Positions 53,053 to 62,253 of a stretch of DNA of 64,000 nucleotides are shown here, one piece after another. Source of the stretch: Bacteroidota bacterium (GTDB lineage Bacteria; Bacteroidota; Bacteroidia; Chitinophagales; BACL12); the NCBI GenBank assembly GCA_016706865.1, contig JADJIS010000003.1:930001-994000 (forward strand), given 5' to 3'. The notes below the pieces were generated by a model. It saw only the letters and a list, made by a program, of their open reading frames with translations. It had not been told where the DNA came from and made no database searches. The position numbers were made by a program, and so were the translations under genes. Position 1 is the first letter of the stretch. Each line of letters begins with the position of its first letter.

Positions 53053-54003
53053 TTACCCTTGTGCTTTGATCCTTTTAATAGCCTCGGTAATTTTTGGTAA
53101 AACCTCAAACGCATCACCAACTATTCCATAATCGGCCGCTTTGAAAAATGGTGCTTCCGGATCTTTATTTATAACCACTATTACTTTGCTCTGGTTAACT
53201 CCGGCTAAATGTTGAATGGCACCGGAAATTCCCACAGCAATATAAAGAGTGGGTTTAATGGTTAAACCTGTCTGACCTACGTGTTCATGATGTGGACGCC
53301 ATCCAATATCCGCAACGGGTCTGGAGCAAGCTGTTGCTGCACCCAAAACATTCGCGAGATCCTCAATTATTCCCCAGTTTTCAGGACCTTTAAGTCCCCT
53401 TCCACCGGAAACAACAATTTCTGCTTCCGGAAGCGGAACGTGTCCACCTGCCTCATCTTCAACGGCGGTAATAGCAAAATCAAGGTCTGAATCAGCAAAT
53501 TCCGCGGCTTTCACCTCCACAGTAGCTAAAGCACCTGTTGATTCTGCTTTATAAGAGTTTGGATTAATAGTTAATACCTTTTTACCTTCCTGCATTTGAA
53601 GATCTGCAAAAGCCTTACCTGAAAACACTGCTTTTCGCACCACATTATTTTCCGGTAACATATTTACTCCCGCAAATAATGGTGCTTCAAATTTCACTGC
53701 TATACGAGGCGCAATTGATCTCCCTGTGGAATTATGCGATAAAATGATAATATCAGCTCCAATTGCTAATGCAGTGGAAACTATTATTTTAGAATATGCC
53801 TTTGAATAAACAGCATTCAGTTTTTCGTCGGCTATGTGAATTACTTTTGATATACCATATCCACCTAATTTTTCCAATTCTCCACTATCTGCACTTCCAA
53901 AAGCAATAGCCGTTGCCTCCCCCATTTTTGATGCGTAAGCTGCTGATTCCAGTGCTGTTTTCTTTAATTTTCCTTTCGATAATTCTGCAAAAACAAGTAT
54001 CAT
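53053..54003 (-). CDS. etfA: Electron transfer flavoprotein alpha subunit
   Basis: A 316-aa FAD-binding subunit that passes electrons from acyl-CoA and related dehydrogenases to the quinone pool. The C-terminal FAD domain carries the family pattern GGRGLKGPENW, CSRPVADIGWRPHHEHVGQTGLTIKPTLYIAVGISGAIQHLAG and VINKDPEAPFFKAADYGIVGD. It starts 74 bp after etfB on the same strand. The pair points to fatty-acid or amino-acid oxidation; no acyl-CoA dehydrogenase gene is in the window. Confidence 0.97.
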   Translation of the reverse strand: MILVFAELSKGKLKKTALESAAYASKMGEATAIAFGSADSGELEKLGGYGISKVIHIADEKLNAVYSKAYSKIIVSTALAIGADIIILSHNSTGRSIAPRIAVKFEAPLFAGVNMLPENNVVRKAVFSGKAFADLQMQEGKKVLTINPNSYKAESTGALATVEVKAAEFADSDLDFAITAVEDEAGGHVPLPEAEIVVSGGRGLKGPENWGIIEDLANVLGAATACSRPVADIGWRPHHEHVGQTGLTIKPTLYIAVGISGAIQHLAGVNQSKVIVVINKDPEAPFFKAADYGIVGDAFEVLPKITEAIKRIKAQG

Positions 54004-54077
54004 GTTTACTGATTATTTTTTGAGTTTTAATAGTTTTAATTTCAATGAATAATGATAACCTAAAATCAATACATTTC

Positions 54078-54818
54078 TCAGATCACTTTAGCCTCATTAT
54101 GCAAAAGATCTGCAAGTTGTTCTGCATTTTCGGGCGCTATAAGCTTACAACCTGTTTTTTCAGGAGGTAAAGCAAAGGATTTTACGGTTACTTTGATATT
54201 GGAAGAGGATGGTGTTATGATAGCAACAGGTTTAGTTTTGGAAGCCAAAATTCCGCGCATATTTGGAATTCTTGCCTCTGCCATGCCTTTTTGAGCACTT
54301 ATAACACATGGAACCGATAATGCCACAGTTTCTTTCAAACCCTCCAATTCACGTTCAATTTTCAGATTAGTCCCATCCACATCTAATTTGGAAGCCAGTG
54401 ATACATAAGGAAGATCTAAAAGTTCCGCGATCATACCTCCTACTACTCCCCCGTTATAATCAATGGTTTCTTTACCGGTAAACACGATGTCAAATTGTTG
54501 CGTTTTTGCGTAATCTGCAATTGCGGAAGCAACCTGAAAAGAATCCAAGGGTTCTGCATCAACTCTAACTGCGTCATCTGCTCCAAGCGCCAAAGCTTTT
54601 CTGATAATTTGTTCGCTATCCGCTTTTCCAACATTTATTACGGTAACAGTTCCACCCAGCGTTTCCTTTAATTCCAAAGCTCTTACCAGTGCGTACCACT
54701 CATCATAAGGGTTAATGATGAATTGCACCCCGGCCTCATTAAATTTTGTATTGTTTTCGGTAAATACAATTTTTGTAGTTGTATCCGGAACTTTACTTAT
54801 ACAAACCAATAATTTCAT
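54078..54818 (-). CDS. etfB: Electron transfer flavoprotein beta subunit
   Basis: A 246-aa partner of EtfA. The N-terminus KLLVCISKVPDTTTKI and the adenosine-nucleotide-binding region (INPYDEWYALVRALELKETLGGTVTVINVGK ... FTGKETIDYNGGVVGGMIAELLDLPYVS) are typical of EtfB. RELEGLKETVALSVPCVISAQKGMAEARIPNMRGI carries the beta-subunit signature. It is first in the minus-strand operon and has a TATCTTTG -7 box 26 bp upstream of the ATG. Confidence 0.97.
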   Translation of the reverse strand: MKLLVCISKVPDTTTKIVFTENNTKFNEAGVQFIINPYDEWYALVRALELKETLGGTVTVINVGKADSEQIIRKALALGADDAVRVDAEPLDSFQVASAIADYAKTQQFDIVFTGKETIDYNGGVVGGMIAELLDLPYVSLASKLDVDGTNLKIERELEGLKETVALSVPCVISAQKGMAEARIPNMRGILASKTKPVAIITPSSSNIKVTVKSFALPPEKTGCKLIAPENAEQLADLLHNEAKVI

Positions 54819-54843
54819 AAAATTTTCACGCTTTTTGTGTGCG

Positions 54844-54851
54844 CAAAGATA
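54844..54851 (-). promoter_or_regulatory. Putative -7 box (TATCTTTG) of etfBA
   Basis: This is a full TAnnTTTG match on the minus strand, 26 bp before the etfB ATG. It faces the opposite promoter of the TPR/tilS pair across a 198-bp gap. Confidence 0.5.
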
Positions 54852-54985
54852 TGATTTGAAAGTCAGTAATTATAACCTGAAAAGGGGAAGTATTGCGCAT
54901 TTTGATCACATGTTGCAAAACAAAATTTATTTAAGGTCTACAGCTAAAAAAAGAGTTTTGGCAACTTTTGCAATCTATCCAAGCT

Positions 54986-54993
54986 TACCTTTG
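54986..54993 (+). promoter_or_regulatory. Putative -7 box (TACCTTTG) of the TPR-tilS pair
   Basis: This is a full TAnnTTTG match, 24 bp before the ATG at 55017. A TTTTG ends 15 bp upstream and could serve as -33 element at short spacing. Confidence 0.55.
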
Positions 54994-55016
54994 TAAACTT
55001 TAAACCTTTACCAATT

Positions 55017-55346
55017 ATGGATCGTGTAGAACAACTTTTAATTTATCTGGCAGAAAATCCCCGGGATTCATTTTTGCAATATGCTCTGGCGCTTGAATAT
55101 ATCAAAAAAGGAGAAATGGAAACCGGACTAAAATATTTCGAAGCACTTGTGGAAGCAGATCCTGATTATGTGGGAACTTACTATCACCTCGGCAAATTAT
55201 ATAACAAACTCGGCAGAAAATCAGATGCGGAAAATTGTTACACAACCGGTTTAAAAATTGCAACAAAATTGAATGATCAGCATAGTTTTGCAGAATTGCA
55301 AAATGCAAAAACGAATTTAAGTTTGGGTATAGACGACGACGAATGA
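55017..55346 (+). CDS. Small TPR protein
   Basis: A 109-aa cytoplasmic protein made of about three TPR helix pairs: FLQYALALEYIKKGEMETGLKYFEALVEADPDYVGTYYHLGKLYNKLGRKSDAENCYTTGLKIA. There is no signal peptide. The ATGA overlap with tilS implies translational coupling. TPRs bind other proteins; the partner is unknown. Confidence 0.85.
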   Translation: MDRVEQLLIYLAENPRDSFLQYALALEYIKKGEMETGLKYFEALVEADPDYVGTYYHLGKLYNKLGRKSDAENCYTTGLKIATKLNDQHSFAELQNAKTNLSLGIDDDE

Positions 55347-56707
55347 AAACTATTACTTTATCAGAAAAATTCAGATCATTTATTTCGAGCGAAAAATTAT
55401 TTTCTCCCGATCAAAAAGTGCTTGTTGCGGTTAGCGGTGGAATTGATAGTGTGGTTTTATGTGATCTTTTTAATAAGTCGGGATTTGAATTCGCAATTGC
55501 GCACTGCAATTTCCAACTTCGGGGCAGCGACTCCGAGAAAGACGTTGAACTTGTGAAATATCTTGCAAAAAAATATAATGTTGCTTTGTATGTTGAAAAA
55601 TTTGACACCATTTCCTATCAAAAGGAAAATAAAATTTCGTTGGAAGTTGCTGCAAGAGAATTAAGGTACAGATTTTTCGAAGAAATACGCAGTAATTTCA
55701 ATTACGACCGGGTAGCCACAGGCCACCATCACAACGACAATATTGAAACAACGATCTTTAATCTGATAAAAGGTACCGGAATTAAAGGACTTACCGGTAT
55801 TCCTGTTATAAATGGAAAGATTATCCGTCCATTGCTATTTGCAACACGTTCAGAAATTGTGGACCATGCGAGGCAAAATTCGTTGGTTTTTAATTTTGAT
55901 GAAACTAATCTGGTAAATGATTTTGATAGAAACAGATTGAGAAATGAAATTATCCCTCTTATGAAAATGATCAATCCGTCATTGGAAAAAACAATGATGA
56001 GAAATTTAAACCATTTCAGAGAAATAGAGCTCATTTATCAAACTCAGGTTAAAAAGAAATTAAGGGCATTAACTCAGATTAAAGGAAATGATACATACTT
56101 ACCTGTATCTTCCATTATAAATTTACCGGCTGCGACAACATATTTACATGAATTTCTTTACCCATATCAATTTAATGAAGATCAGATAAATGACATATTA
56201 CAGAGTTTGGGAGAAACGGGAAAAATATTTTATAGCGAGAAATACAGAATCATTCTCGACAGAAAAAATATTATTCTTACTTCTATAGACAAAGAGTTGG
56301 AGAGTATAATTATTATTGACGGGGAAAAGAAAACGATTGATTGCAGTGGTTTTAAATTGCATCTGGAATTCAGTAAATACAATGCACAAATGCAATTTAA
56401 TGATTCAGGAAATATTGCATATTTTGATGCGGACACCATTTCATTTCCATTGATTTTACGAACGTGGGAAAAAGGTGATTACCTCTACCCTCTTGGTTTA
56501 ACCAAAAAAAAGTCGGACAAACCCGGAAAGAAAAAGGTAAGTGATCTATTAACGAATGCTAAATACAACATCCTGCAAAAAGAAACAACCAAGGTATTAT
56601 TATGCGGCGATAAAATTATTTGGGTATTAGGATTGCGTCAGGATGGAAGATTTCAAATTACAAATAAGACTACCCGCCTACTCAAAATAAAAATGCTTCC
56701 CGAATAG
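55343..56707 (+). CDS. tilS: tRNA(Ile)-lysidine synthetase
   Basis: A 454-aa essential enzyme that converts C34 of the tRNA-Ile CAU anticodon to lysidine with ATP and lysine, so it reads AUA codons. The PP-loop SGGIDS lies at residues 31-36. The conserved HCNFQLRGSDSEKD, ATGHHHNDNIET, GIKGLTGIP and DETN...RNRLRNEIIPLMK are all present. The C-terminal substrate-recognition domain extends to the end (WEKGDYLYPLGLTKKKSDKPGKKKVSDLL). It overlaps the TPR gene by 4 bp. The stop codon lies inside the loop of a terminator hairpin. Confidence 0.96.
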   Translation: MKTITLSEKFRSFISSEKLFSPDQKVLVAVSGGIDSVVLCDLFNKSGFEFAIAHCNFQLRGSDSEKDVELVKYLAKKYNVALYVEKFDTISYQKENKISLEVAARELRYRFFEEIRSNFNYDRVATGHHHNDNIETTIFNLIKGTGIKGLTGIPVINGKIIRPLLFATRSEIVDHARQNSLVFNFDETNLVNDFDRNRLRNEIIPLMKMINPSLEKTMMRNLNHFREIELIYQTQVKKKLRALTQIKGNDTYLPVSSIINLPAATTYLHEFLYPYQFNEDQINDILQSLGETGKIFYSEKYRIILDRKNIILTSIDKELESIIIIDGEKKTIDCSGFKLHLEFSKYNAQMQFNDSGNIAYFDADTISFPLILRTWEKGDYLYPLGLTKKKSDKPGKKKVSDLLTNAKYNILQKETTKVLLCGDKIIWVLGLRQDGRFQITNKTTRLLKIKMLPE

Positions 56708-56719
56708 GAAGCATTTTTT
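56690..56719 (+). terminator. Terminator overlapping the tilS stop codon
   Basis: AAATGCTTCC and GGAAGCATTT form the stem, CGAATA the loop region, followed by a T-run. The last tilS codons make the left arm, and the TAG stop (56705-56707) sits at the loop. The neighbouring M43 gene is convergent. Confidence 0.88.
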
Positions 56720-56741
56720 ATAAAAAACATATTAATCGAAA

Positions 56742-58178
56742 TCAATTATTTATCATCAGTTTTAACACATCTGTTTTATTTCCATTATTCAATTGAATGA
56801 AATAAATTCCTTCACTTAATTCCGGTAAATTCAATTGTAATTTATCTGGTCCGGCATTAATTGTAATTTCCTCTATCATAATAGTTTTACCGGTAATATC
56901 CAATAAATTCATTGTGCCTGAAAAACTTTCGTCCGTTTGATAAGTGATATCTATTGTTGATGCAGACGATGCAGGATTAGGATATACACTGAAATAATTA
57001 AATATTTCGCTCTCCTGAACTGAAGTTAATACATTACCTGTAGTAAAATTAAAAGCAATAGAAGCAGCTTCACAGGTATTAAGCGGTGAAAGTGGTCTTA
57101 CGCGCCAGTAATATTTTTTATCGAGCTGAAGATTTTTTTCCTCATAATAATTATTAGTAGTAACTACATCATGTGCAATAGCAGAAAATCCACTGCTGTA
57201 GGATATTTGTAAGTGATACTGCGTTGCATTTTCTACCGGGGTCCATTCCAGATATACATAATTAGGATAAAGACCAACTGCATCATTCAAAGGCACTATT
57301 GGCGTTGGAGTTTCTGTAAGGTCAACATAAACCGGTGTTGGATAATCCAATAAATCATTTCTAGGTCCCAGCAGGTTTGCGATCATTGCATCCTGTTGTT
57401 CAATAGAGAATTTATCGGTGCATGCATCATTGGAATATGACATATAAAATGTTCCATCGCTGAAAAAAGTATCACCATTAGGATCTGTTTGAAGTGGACC
57501 GGGACAATTCCATCTGTAATCAAGATAATCCGGAGGAGTGTCACAAAATCCATCAGCGGCAGAATTGCAATTAGCACCATTCACCCATTCCTGGTCTTCA
57601 TCATCTGGAATACCATATTCCCAACCGTAAAAAGTGTGCGGAAGGGAGAAAAAGTGACCGAATTCATGTGCAATGGTAGTTCCACCTGGCATAGCGCATG
57701 ATTTTGCTACTGCAACCCCATTATCAGAAGGGCTAAAATAACCACAGTTACCAGCAGGATCGGAAACAAAATATACATTTAAAAGATCATCCACATTGTT
57801 TTCGTCCATCATATCTTCTCCATCGTACCAATCATGCTCATAAAAATCAGAATTATCAATATAATCCATCTCTCCATAAATGTAAAAAACAAACCCTGTT
57901 TCAGCATAATGTTCGTTTAGCTCGCAGATAGAAGTAAAGAGGTAGGTATGATTGTAATAACCAATACCATCGTCGGTTCCAACTATATGCACCTTCATTG
58001 GTATGTAGTAGGTCGTACCGCCGCGTAACCCGGCGTCCTGTGGAATATAATTATTTTGGAAATTGCGTAGCCAAACCATCTGATCTTCTGAAAATAAGGT
58101 TCCGCAATAGTTAGATTGTGCTTTTAAGGGAATCAAAAAAGACACAAAAGCAATAATGGAAAGAAGTTTTTTCATCAA
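56742..58178 (-). CDS. Secreted M43-type zinc metalloprotease with T9SS tail
   Basis: A 478-aa secreted protease. Signal peptide 1-20 (FLIPLKAQ). The zinc-binding motif is HEFGHFFSLPH at residues 171-181, with the metzincin Met-turn region near TFYMSYSNDAC. Typical of pappalysin-like M43 enzymes, GYFSPSDNGVAVAKSC precedes the site. A fibronectin-like domain spans about 290-400 (LNDAVGLYPNYVYLEWTPVENATQYHLQIS). The end is a T9SS type A sorting domain (FSVYPNPASSASTIDITY ... LSEGIYFIQLNNG). It probably digests extracellular protein or matures surface proteins. It is a single-gene transcript between tilS and mdh. Confidence 0.92.
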   Translation of the reverse strand: MMKKLLSIIAFVSFLIPLKAQSNYCGTLFSEDQMVWLRNFQNNYIPQDAGLRGGTTYYIPMKVHIVGTDDGIGYYNHTYLFTSICELNEHYAETGFVFYIYGEMDYIDNSDFYEHDWYDGEDMMDENNVDDLLNVYFVSDPAGNCGYFSPSDNGVAVAKSCAMPGGTTIAHEFGHFFSLPHTFYGWEYGIPDDEDQEWVNGANCNSAADGFCDTPPDYLDYRWNCPGPLQTDPNGDTFFSDGTFYMSYSNDACTDKFSIEQQDAMIANLLGPRNDLLDYPTPVYVDLTETPTPIVPLNDAVGLYPNYVYLEWTPVENATQYHLQISYSSGFSAIAHDVVTTNNYYEEKNLQLDKKYYWRVRPLSPLNTCEAASIAFNFTTGNVLTSVQESEIFNYFSVYPNPASSASTIDITYQTDESFSGTMNLLDITGKTIMIEEITINAGPDKLQLNLPELSEGIYFIQLNNGNKTDVLKLMINN

Positions 58179-58266
58179 TTGTTGAATTATTGTGTAAAGT
58201 TAAAAAGTATTAATTTAAATTAACATCAAACTTTGTGCATAAAGCGATCATTAACCACAAATGGCA

Positions 58267-58274
58267 TAAATTTG
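58267..58274 (+). promoter_or_regulatory. Putative -7 box (TAAATTTG) of mdh
   Basis: This is a full TAnnTTTG match, 20 bp upstream of the ATG at 58295. It lies inside the longer open frame, so it supports the downstream start. Confidence 0.55.
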
Positions 58275-58294
58275 CGGTCGAAAATGACAAATAT

Positions 58295-59236
58295 ATGAGT
58301 AAAGTAACCGTTGTTGGGGCTGGAAATGTAGGATCTACCGTAGCCAATGTGCTTGCCCACAAAGATTTTTTAAATGAGATCATTCTTTTAGACATCAAAG
58401 AAGGAACTGCCGAAGGTAAGAGTTTAGATACCTGGCAACAAGCACCAATTGATTATTACAGCACAAAAGTGATTGGTGTTACCAACGATTATGCCCGCAC
58501 AGCAGGAAGCGATGTGGTTGTAATTACCTCCGGTTTACCACGCAAACCCGGTATGAGCCGCGATGACTTAATTAGTGTTAATGCCGGTATCGTTAAATCG
58601 GTAACGGAACAGGTTATAAAATATTCACCTAACGCAATCGTGATCGTTGTTTCTAACCCGCTGGATGTGATGACCTATTGCGCCTTTTTGACAGCTAAAG
58701 TAGATTCAAACCGCGTTTTCGGTATGGCCGGAATACTTGATACTGCCAGATACCGCGCCTTTTTAGCTGAAGCATTAAATTGTTCACCAAAAGACATTCA
58801 GGCAGTTTTAATGGGGGGACATGGGGATACCATGGTGCCTCTTCCAAGATATACCACGGTTGCAGGAATACCTGTAACAGAGATGATAGAGGAAGAAAAA
58901 CTGAACGCAATTGTACAACGAACTAAAGTTGGTGGAGGAGAAATTGTTAACCTTCTTGGCACTTCCGCCTGGTATGCACCCGGTGCTGCAGCAGCCCAAA
59001 TGGTGGAAGCAATTATAAAAAATGAACATCGCATATTTCCTTGTTGTGTAATGTTAAATGGTGAATATGGATTAAAAGATATTTATCTCGGAGTACCGGT
59101 TAAACTTGGAAAAAACGGAATTGAGCAGATCATCGAATTAAAATTAAATACAGATGAAATGACCTTATTACAAAATTCTGCTGTTGCTGTAAAAGAAGTT
59201 ATGAGCGTATTGGATAAAATGAACGCAGGCAGCTGA
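58295..59236 (+). CDS. mdh: Malate dehydrogenase (LDH-like type)
   Basis: A 313-aa NAD-dependent enzyme of the citric-acid cycle. The Rossmann motif VVGAGNVGSTVAN lies at residues 6-18, with D33 (LLDIKEG) indicating preference for NAD. Substrate arginines are R83 and R89 (LPRKPGMSRDDL), which mark malate over lactate specificity. The catalytic His is H176 in GGHGDTMVPL. I begin at 58295 (MSKVTVVGAG); a frame 20 codons longer has no conserved extension and includes the -7 box. It ends in a strong terminator. Confidence 0.96.
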   Translation: MSKVTVVGAGNVGSTVANVLAHKDFLNEIILLDIKEGTAEGKSLDTWQQAPIDYYSTKVIGVTNDYARTAGSDVVVITSGLPRKPGMSRDDLISVNAGIVKSVTEQVIKYSPNAIVIVVSNPLDVMTYCAFLTAKVDSNRVFGMAGILDTARYRAFLAEALNCSPKDIQAVLMGGHGDTMVPLPRYTTVAGIPVTEMIEEEKLNAIVQRTKVGGGEIVNLLGTSAWYAPGAAAAQMVEAIIKNEHRIFPCCVMLNGEYGLKDIYLGVPVKLGKNGIEQIIELKLNTDEMTLLQNSAVAVKEVMSVLDKMNAGS

Positions 59237-59254
59237 ACTATATCATTTTAATTT

Positions 59255-59322
59255 AAACCATATAGAAACTGATCTCACATGATATTGTGAATTCATAGAC
59301 ATTGTTTCTATATGGTTTTTTT
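59255..59322 (+). terminator. Long-stem terminator after mdh
   Basis: AAACCATATAGAAAC pairs perfectly with GTTTCTATATGGTTT across a 34-base loop, followed by Ts. The right arm ends 27 bp before the TTG start of the next gene. Confidence 0.8.
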
Positions 59323-59348
59323 ATTGCAAAAAAATTAAAAAAAACATT

Positions 59349-59774
59349 TTGAATAAACCATTAAAACTTATCATTAAAAAAATTCCTCCAAAGGGTTATC
59401 ACATTTTTGTAAAAGGAAAAATACAAGGTATAGAAGTGAAATTCCTGATTGATACGGGTGCTTCAAAAAGTGTTGTAGACAGATCATTCACCGAAAAACA
59501 TTTTAAAGATCAACACATAATTAAAACGGAACACCAAACAACCGGCTTAGGCGCAAATATTCAGAACAGTGAATTTGTAAAGTTTAACAGATTAAAGATC
59601 GGGACCAAATCAATAAAACCATTGGAGTTTGCATTGATAGATCTTGACATGGTGAATGCTGCTTATACAGCGGCAGGTTTAGATCCTGTTTATGCCATAA
59701 TTGGAGGTGATATTCTGATGAAATACAAATGTGTTATTGATTACAAAAACGCATATTTAATATTCCATAAATAA
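59349..59774 (+). CDS. Retropepsin-like aspartic protease domain protein
   Basis: A 141-aa protein with the single-domain retropepsin motif FLIDTGASKSVVD (catalytic Asp35 in DTG). A later segment, DPVYAIIGGDILMKYKCVIDYKNAYLIFHK, carries the family's I.G.D.L pattern. It would act as a homodimer. The start is TTG at 59349: no ATG lies in frame before about residue 97, so an alternative start codon is needed. It has no signal peptide, and its substrates are unknown. It is isolated between two strong hairpins and convergent with an M43 protease gene. Confidence 0.82.
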   Translation: MNKPLKLIIKKIPPKGYHIFVKGKIQGIEVKFLIDTGASKSVVDRSFTEKHFKDQHIIKTEHQTTGLGANIQNSEFVKFNRLKIGTKSIKPLEFALIDLDMVNAAYTAAGLDPVYAIIGGDILMKYKCVIDYKNAYLIFHK

Positions 59775-59786
59775 GTTGTATAAAAT

Positions 59787-59827
59787 AAAGAAAGCGGAAT
59801 TTCCATTATGAAATTCCGCTTTCTTTA
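59787..59827. terminator. Bidirectional terminator
   Basis: AAAGAAAGCGGAATTTC and its complement form a 17-bp perfect stem with a short loop and A/T runs on both sides. It lies between the convergent genes ending at 59774 and 59839. Confidence 0.92.
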
Positions 59828-59838
59828 TTTTTAGAAAA

Positions 59839-61929
59839 TTATAAAACCAATAATTTTTCTGAAGTTGAAAATTTACCGTTCCCAATTTTAATTATGTAAC
59901 ATCCCTTTGATATGCCAAGGTCAGCTGGGTTGAAAATATATTGATGACTTCCTGCCAATTGAGTTCCAAGATCAACAACAGCAATAGTTTTACCAAATAG
60001 GTCAACTACAGATATTTGCAGATCATCCTGTTGTTTTAAACTGTAATACAAAATTGTTTCTGAATTAACTGCAGTTGGATTAGGTGCTATTTTTAATGCA
60101 ATTAATTCTTCCTGCAGTGGAGAACTCAGCACACCGGAAACGAAATTAAAATCATCTATAAAAATATTATTCACATAAGAATTATAATTAAATTCCAATT
60201 TGAATTTTACATTATTGGTTTTACATGCTTCCGGCAAATTAAATTGAGCGGATGCCCATTGATCAGGATAATTGGGGTAAAATTCTGATGCGCCTCCATA
60301 ACTGCTAATAAGATCCTGCCCTGTAACCTTATTCATATAAATCCATGTATCACCGCAATTAGTACTGTAATAAACTTTTAATGCCATGGTATAATCAGCT
60401 GCAGATACACCAAAAGAAGTTGTGCTGTATTTAAAAAATAAATTATCGGTTAGGCCTGAAGAAAGATTAAATGTTGGAGAAATAGCTACATCCGTTTCGA
60501 GGTCAGGTCCAAAACGACTATTCAACCAAATACATCCTGTATTCCAATAACCGTTTGTTGAACGCCACATCCATTCTCTGTCATCAGGATATTTGTTATA
60601 AAGTACCCAGTTTGAATTTACTTCTTCCTCAGAATTAAAATCTCCGAAATAATTTTCATTTAAATCAGGCGTGGAAGTGGACACATATAAATAATCATCA
60701 AAAACTTTTGTATCTGTTCCTGATGCATTTGTTACAGTTAATGTTACAGAATGCCAACCAACATCATTATATTGCACTATTGGATTTATTTCAGTAGATG
60801 TTTCCGGAATTCCGCCCTCAAAGGTCCAAACTCTGCTTTCCACTTCTGCATTAAAACTAACATCGTAAAATGTAATGGAATTGCCTTTACAAGTGAGTCT
60901 GTCGGGTGTATAAAAATCTGATTTTGGAATACATAATCCACTCACATAACCATCATTGGTTCCGGTTAAAATTTTATTTTCTTCTGTCCATAAATTATTG
61001 CGCATTGCATCCTCTCCTTCCAGCGTAGCATAAATCCGGGCTTTCTGTCCCTCCGTAAACATGGTAGTACAATAAGAATACTCCATATGATTTTGCACAT
61101 TATCGATCCCTCCTGAACAGGTATTTCCAGCAATATTGCATGTGGTCCATCCTTCCGTTATCGGAGTGTCCGGTACCTGATCATCGCCACAAGCCACACC
61201 GGGGTTATTACTGTTACCCCAAACATGTTGAAGATTGAGATAATGTCCAATTTCATGGGATAATACATGTGCAGCATATGTACCCGCCGATCCTATGGTT
61301 CCAACATAGTCTTGTCGGCAAATAATACCGTCAACCGTATACATTATACCACCAATACTTCCCGGATAATAGGCATATGCCGCTGCACCATTCTGCAGAT
61401 CCTTTACCACCCATATATTTAAATATTTGCCGGATTGCCATCCACCGAGTTTAGCAGCATCCGAACCCGTGTAAGTGCGAAGCGAAGCTATGCGGTCAAT
61501 ACCGTTAGTACATCCACTGCTTAATTCCTTTTGGGCTAAGCGGAATTCTATATTGCAATCGGCTGCAATTCCCTGAAATTCAGGTATTGTTGCGGCAAAA
61601 TCTGCATTTGTCTTCCTGAAATCTGCATTTATATGTTCAATTGCATCATATACCTGTTCATCACTTATGTTTTCCCCGGAATAATCATGAATAATATGAA
61701 ATACTACAGGTATAATTATTGTTTCACCTTCAATTCGCATAATGGAAGTTAAACGCTCTGCCGCTCTTTTTTCAAAATCAGCCTCACGTTCTAAAATTTC
61801 AGGGTATAATTCTATAAGCTTTTTCCTTTCCAGATCAGTGCCACAAACTTCCTTAACCTGGGCGGTCATGGAAATTCCTTCTAATAAAAAGAGTACAGCC
61901 AACAATAATTGGGTAAGGTTTTTTCTCAT
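59839..61929 (-). CDS. Secreted M43-type metalloprotease with PKD domain and T9SS tail
   Basis: A 696-aa secreted protease. Signal peptide 1-23 (GISMTAQ). A pro-region with FEKRAAERL precedes the catalytic domain, which opens IIIPVVFHIIHDYSGENISDEQVYDAIEHINADFR. The zinc motif is HEIGHYLNLQH at residues 225-235. A Met-turn follows in QNHMEYSYC. A PKD domain spans about 350-420 (DVSFNAEVESRVWTFEGGIPETS). A jelly-roll-like domain spans about 430-610. The last 80 residues or so are a T9SS type A sorting domain (IAPNPTAVNSETILYY ... GISKGCYIIKIGNG). It is the second M43 protease within 4 kb and much longer than the first. Confidence 0.92.
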   Translation of the reverse strand: MRKNLTQLLLAVLFLLEGISMTAQVKEVCGTDLERKKLIELYPEILEREADFEKRAAERLTSIMRIEGETIIIPVVFHIIHDYSGENISDEQVYDAIEHINADFRKTNADFAATIPEFQGIAADCNIEFRLAQKELSSGCTNGIDRIASLRTYTGSDAAKLGGWQSGKYLNIWVVKDLQNGAAAYAYYPGSIGGIMYTVDGIICRQDYVGTIGSAGTYAAHVLSHEIGHYLNLQHVWGNSNNPGVACGDDQVPDTPITEGWTTCNIAGNTCSGGIDNVQNHMEYSYCTTMFTEGQKARIYATLEGEDAMRNNLWTEENKILTGTNDGYVSGLCIPKSDFYTPDRLTCKGNSITFYDVSFNAEVESRVWTFEGGIPETSTEINPIVQYNDVGWHSVTLTVTNASGTDTKVFDDYLYVSTSTPDLNENYFGDFNSEEEVNSNWVLYNKYPDDREWMWRSTNGYWNTGCIWLNSRFGPDLETDVAISPTFNLSSGLTDNLFFKYSTTSFGVSAADYTMALKVYYSTNCGDTWIYMNKVTGQDLISSYGGASEFYPNYPDQWASAQFNLPEACKTNNVKFKLEFNYNSYVNNIFIDDFNFVSGVLSSPLQEELIALKIAPNPTAVNSETILYYSLKQQDDLQISVVDLFGKTIAVVDLGTQLAGSHQYIFNPADLGISKGCYIIKIGNGKFSTSEKLLVL

Positions 61930-62253
61930 ATTTTTTCTTTAAATGGTAGGGCCTTTAAACTTGTAATAACCAAACCCAAATGTAAAGAGTTAATTATTAT
62001 CTTTTGTCATCTTTCAGCATGTTTTATCAAAAGGATTCCAACAAATTTAAATATTTCTAAAATTGCGATTTAATAACCTCGAAGTATAATAATTCATTTC
62101 ATTAAATTTATATAATATACTGATATTCAATTGTTTATACTGATTAAATTTAAAAAAAATGTGACATCGGTTTTTTTTCACCTTTTAATTCAGGTGTACA
62201 CATTTTATAAATTGCAGCGTCTTTTATTAAACATACACCTAAAATTAAAATTG
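61930..62253. other. 324-bp divergent intergenic region
   Basis: AT-rich and without a protein-like frame. It holds the M43 gene's -7 box (61977-61984) and must contain the promoter of the MopE-repeat gene. TAAATTGC near 62209 is only a partial match. No repeats were seen. Confidence 0.4.
61977..61984 (-). promoter_or_regulatory. Putative -7 box (TACATTTG) of the second M43 gene
   Basis: This is a full TAnnTTTG match on the minus strand, 48 bp upstream of the ATG at 61929. Confidence 0.45.
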
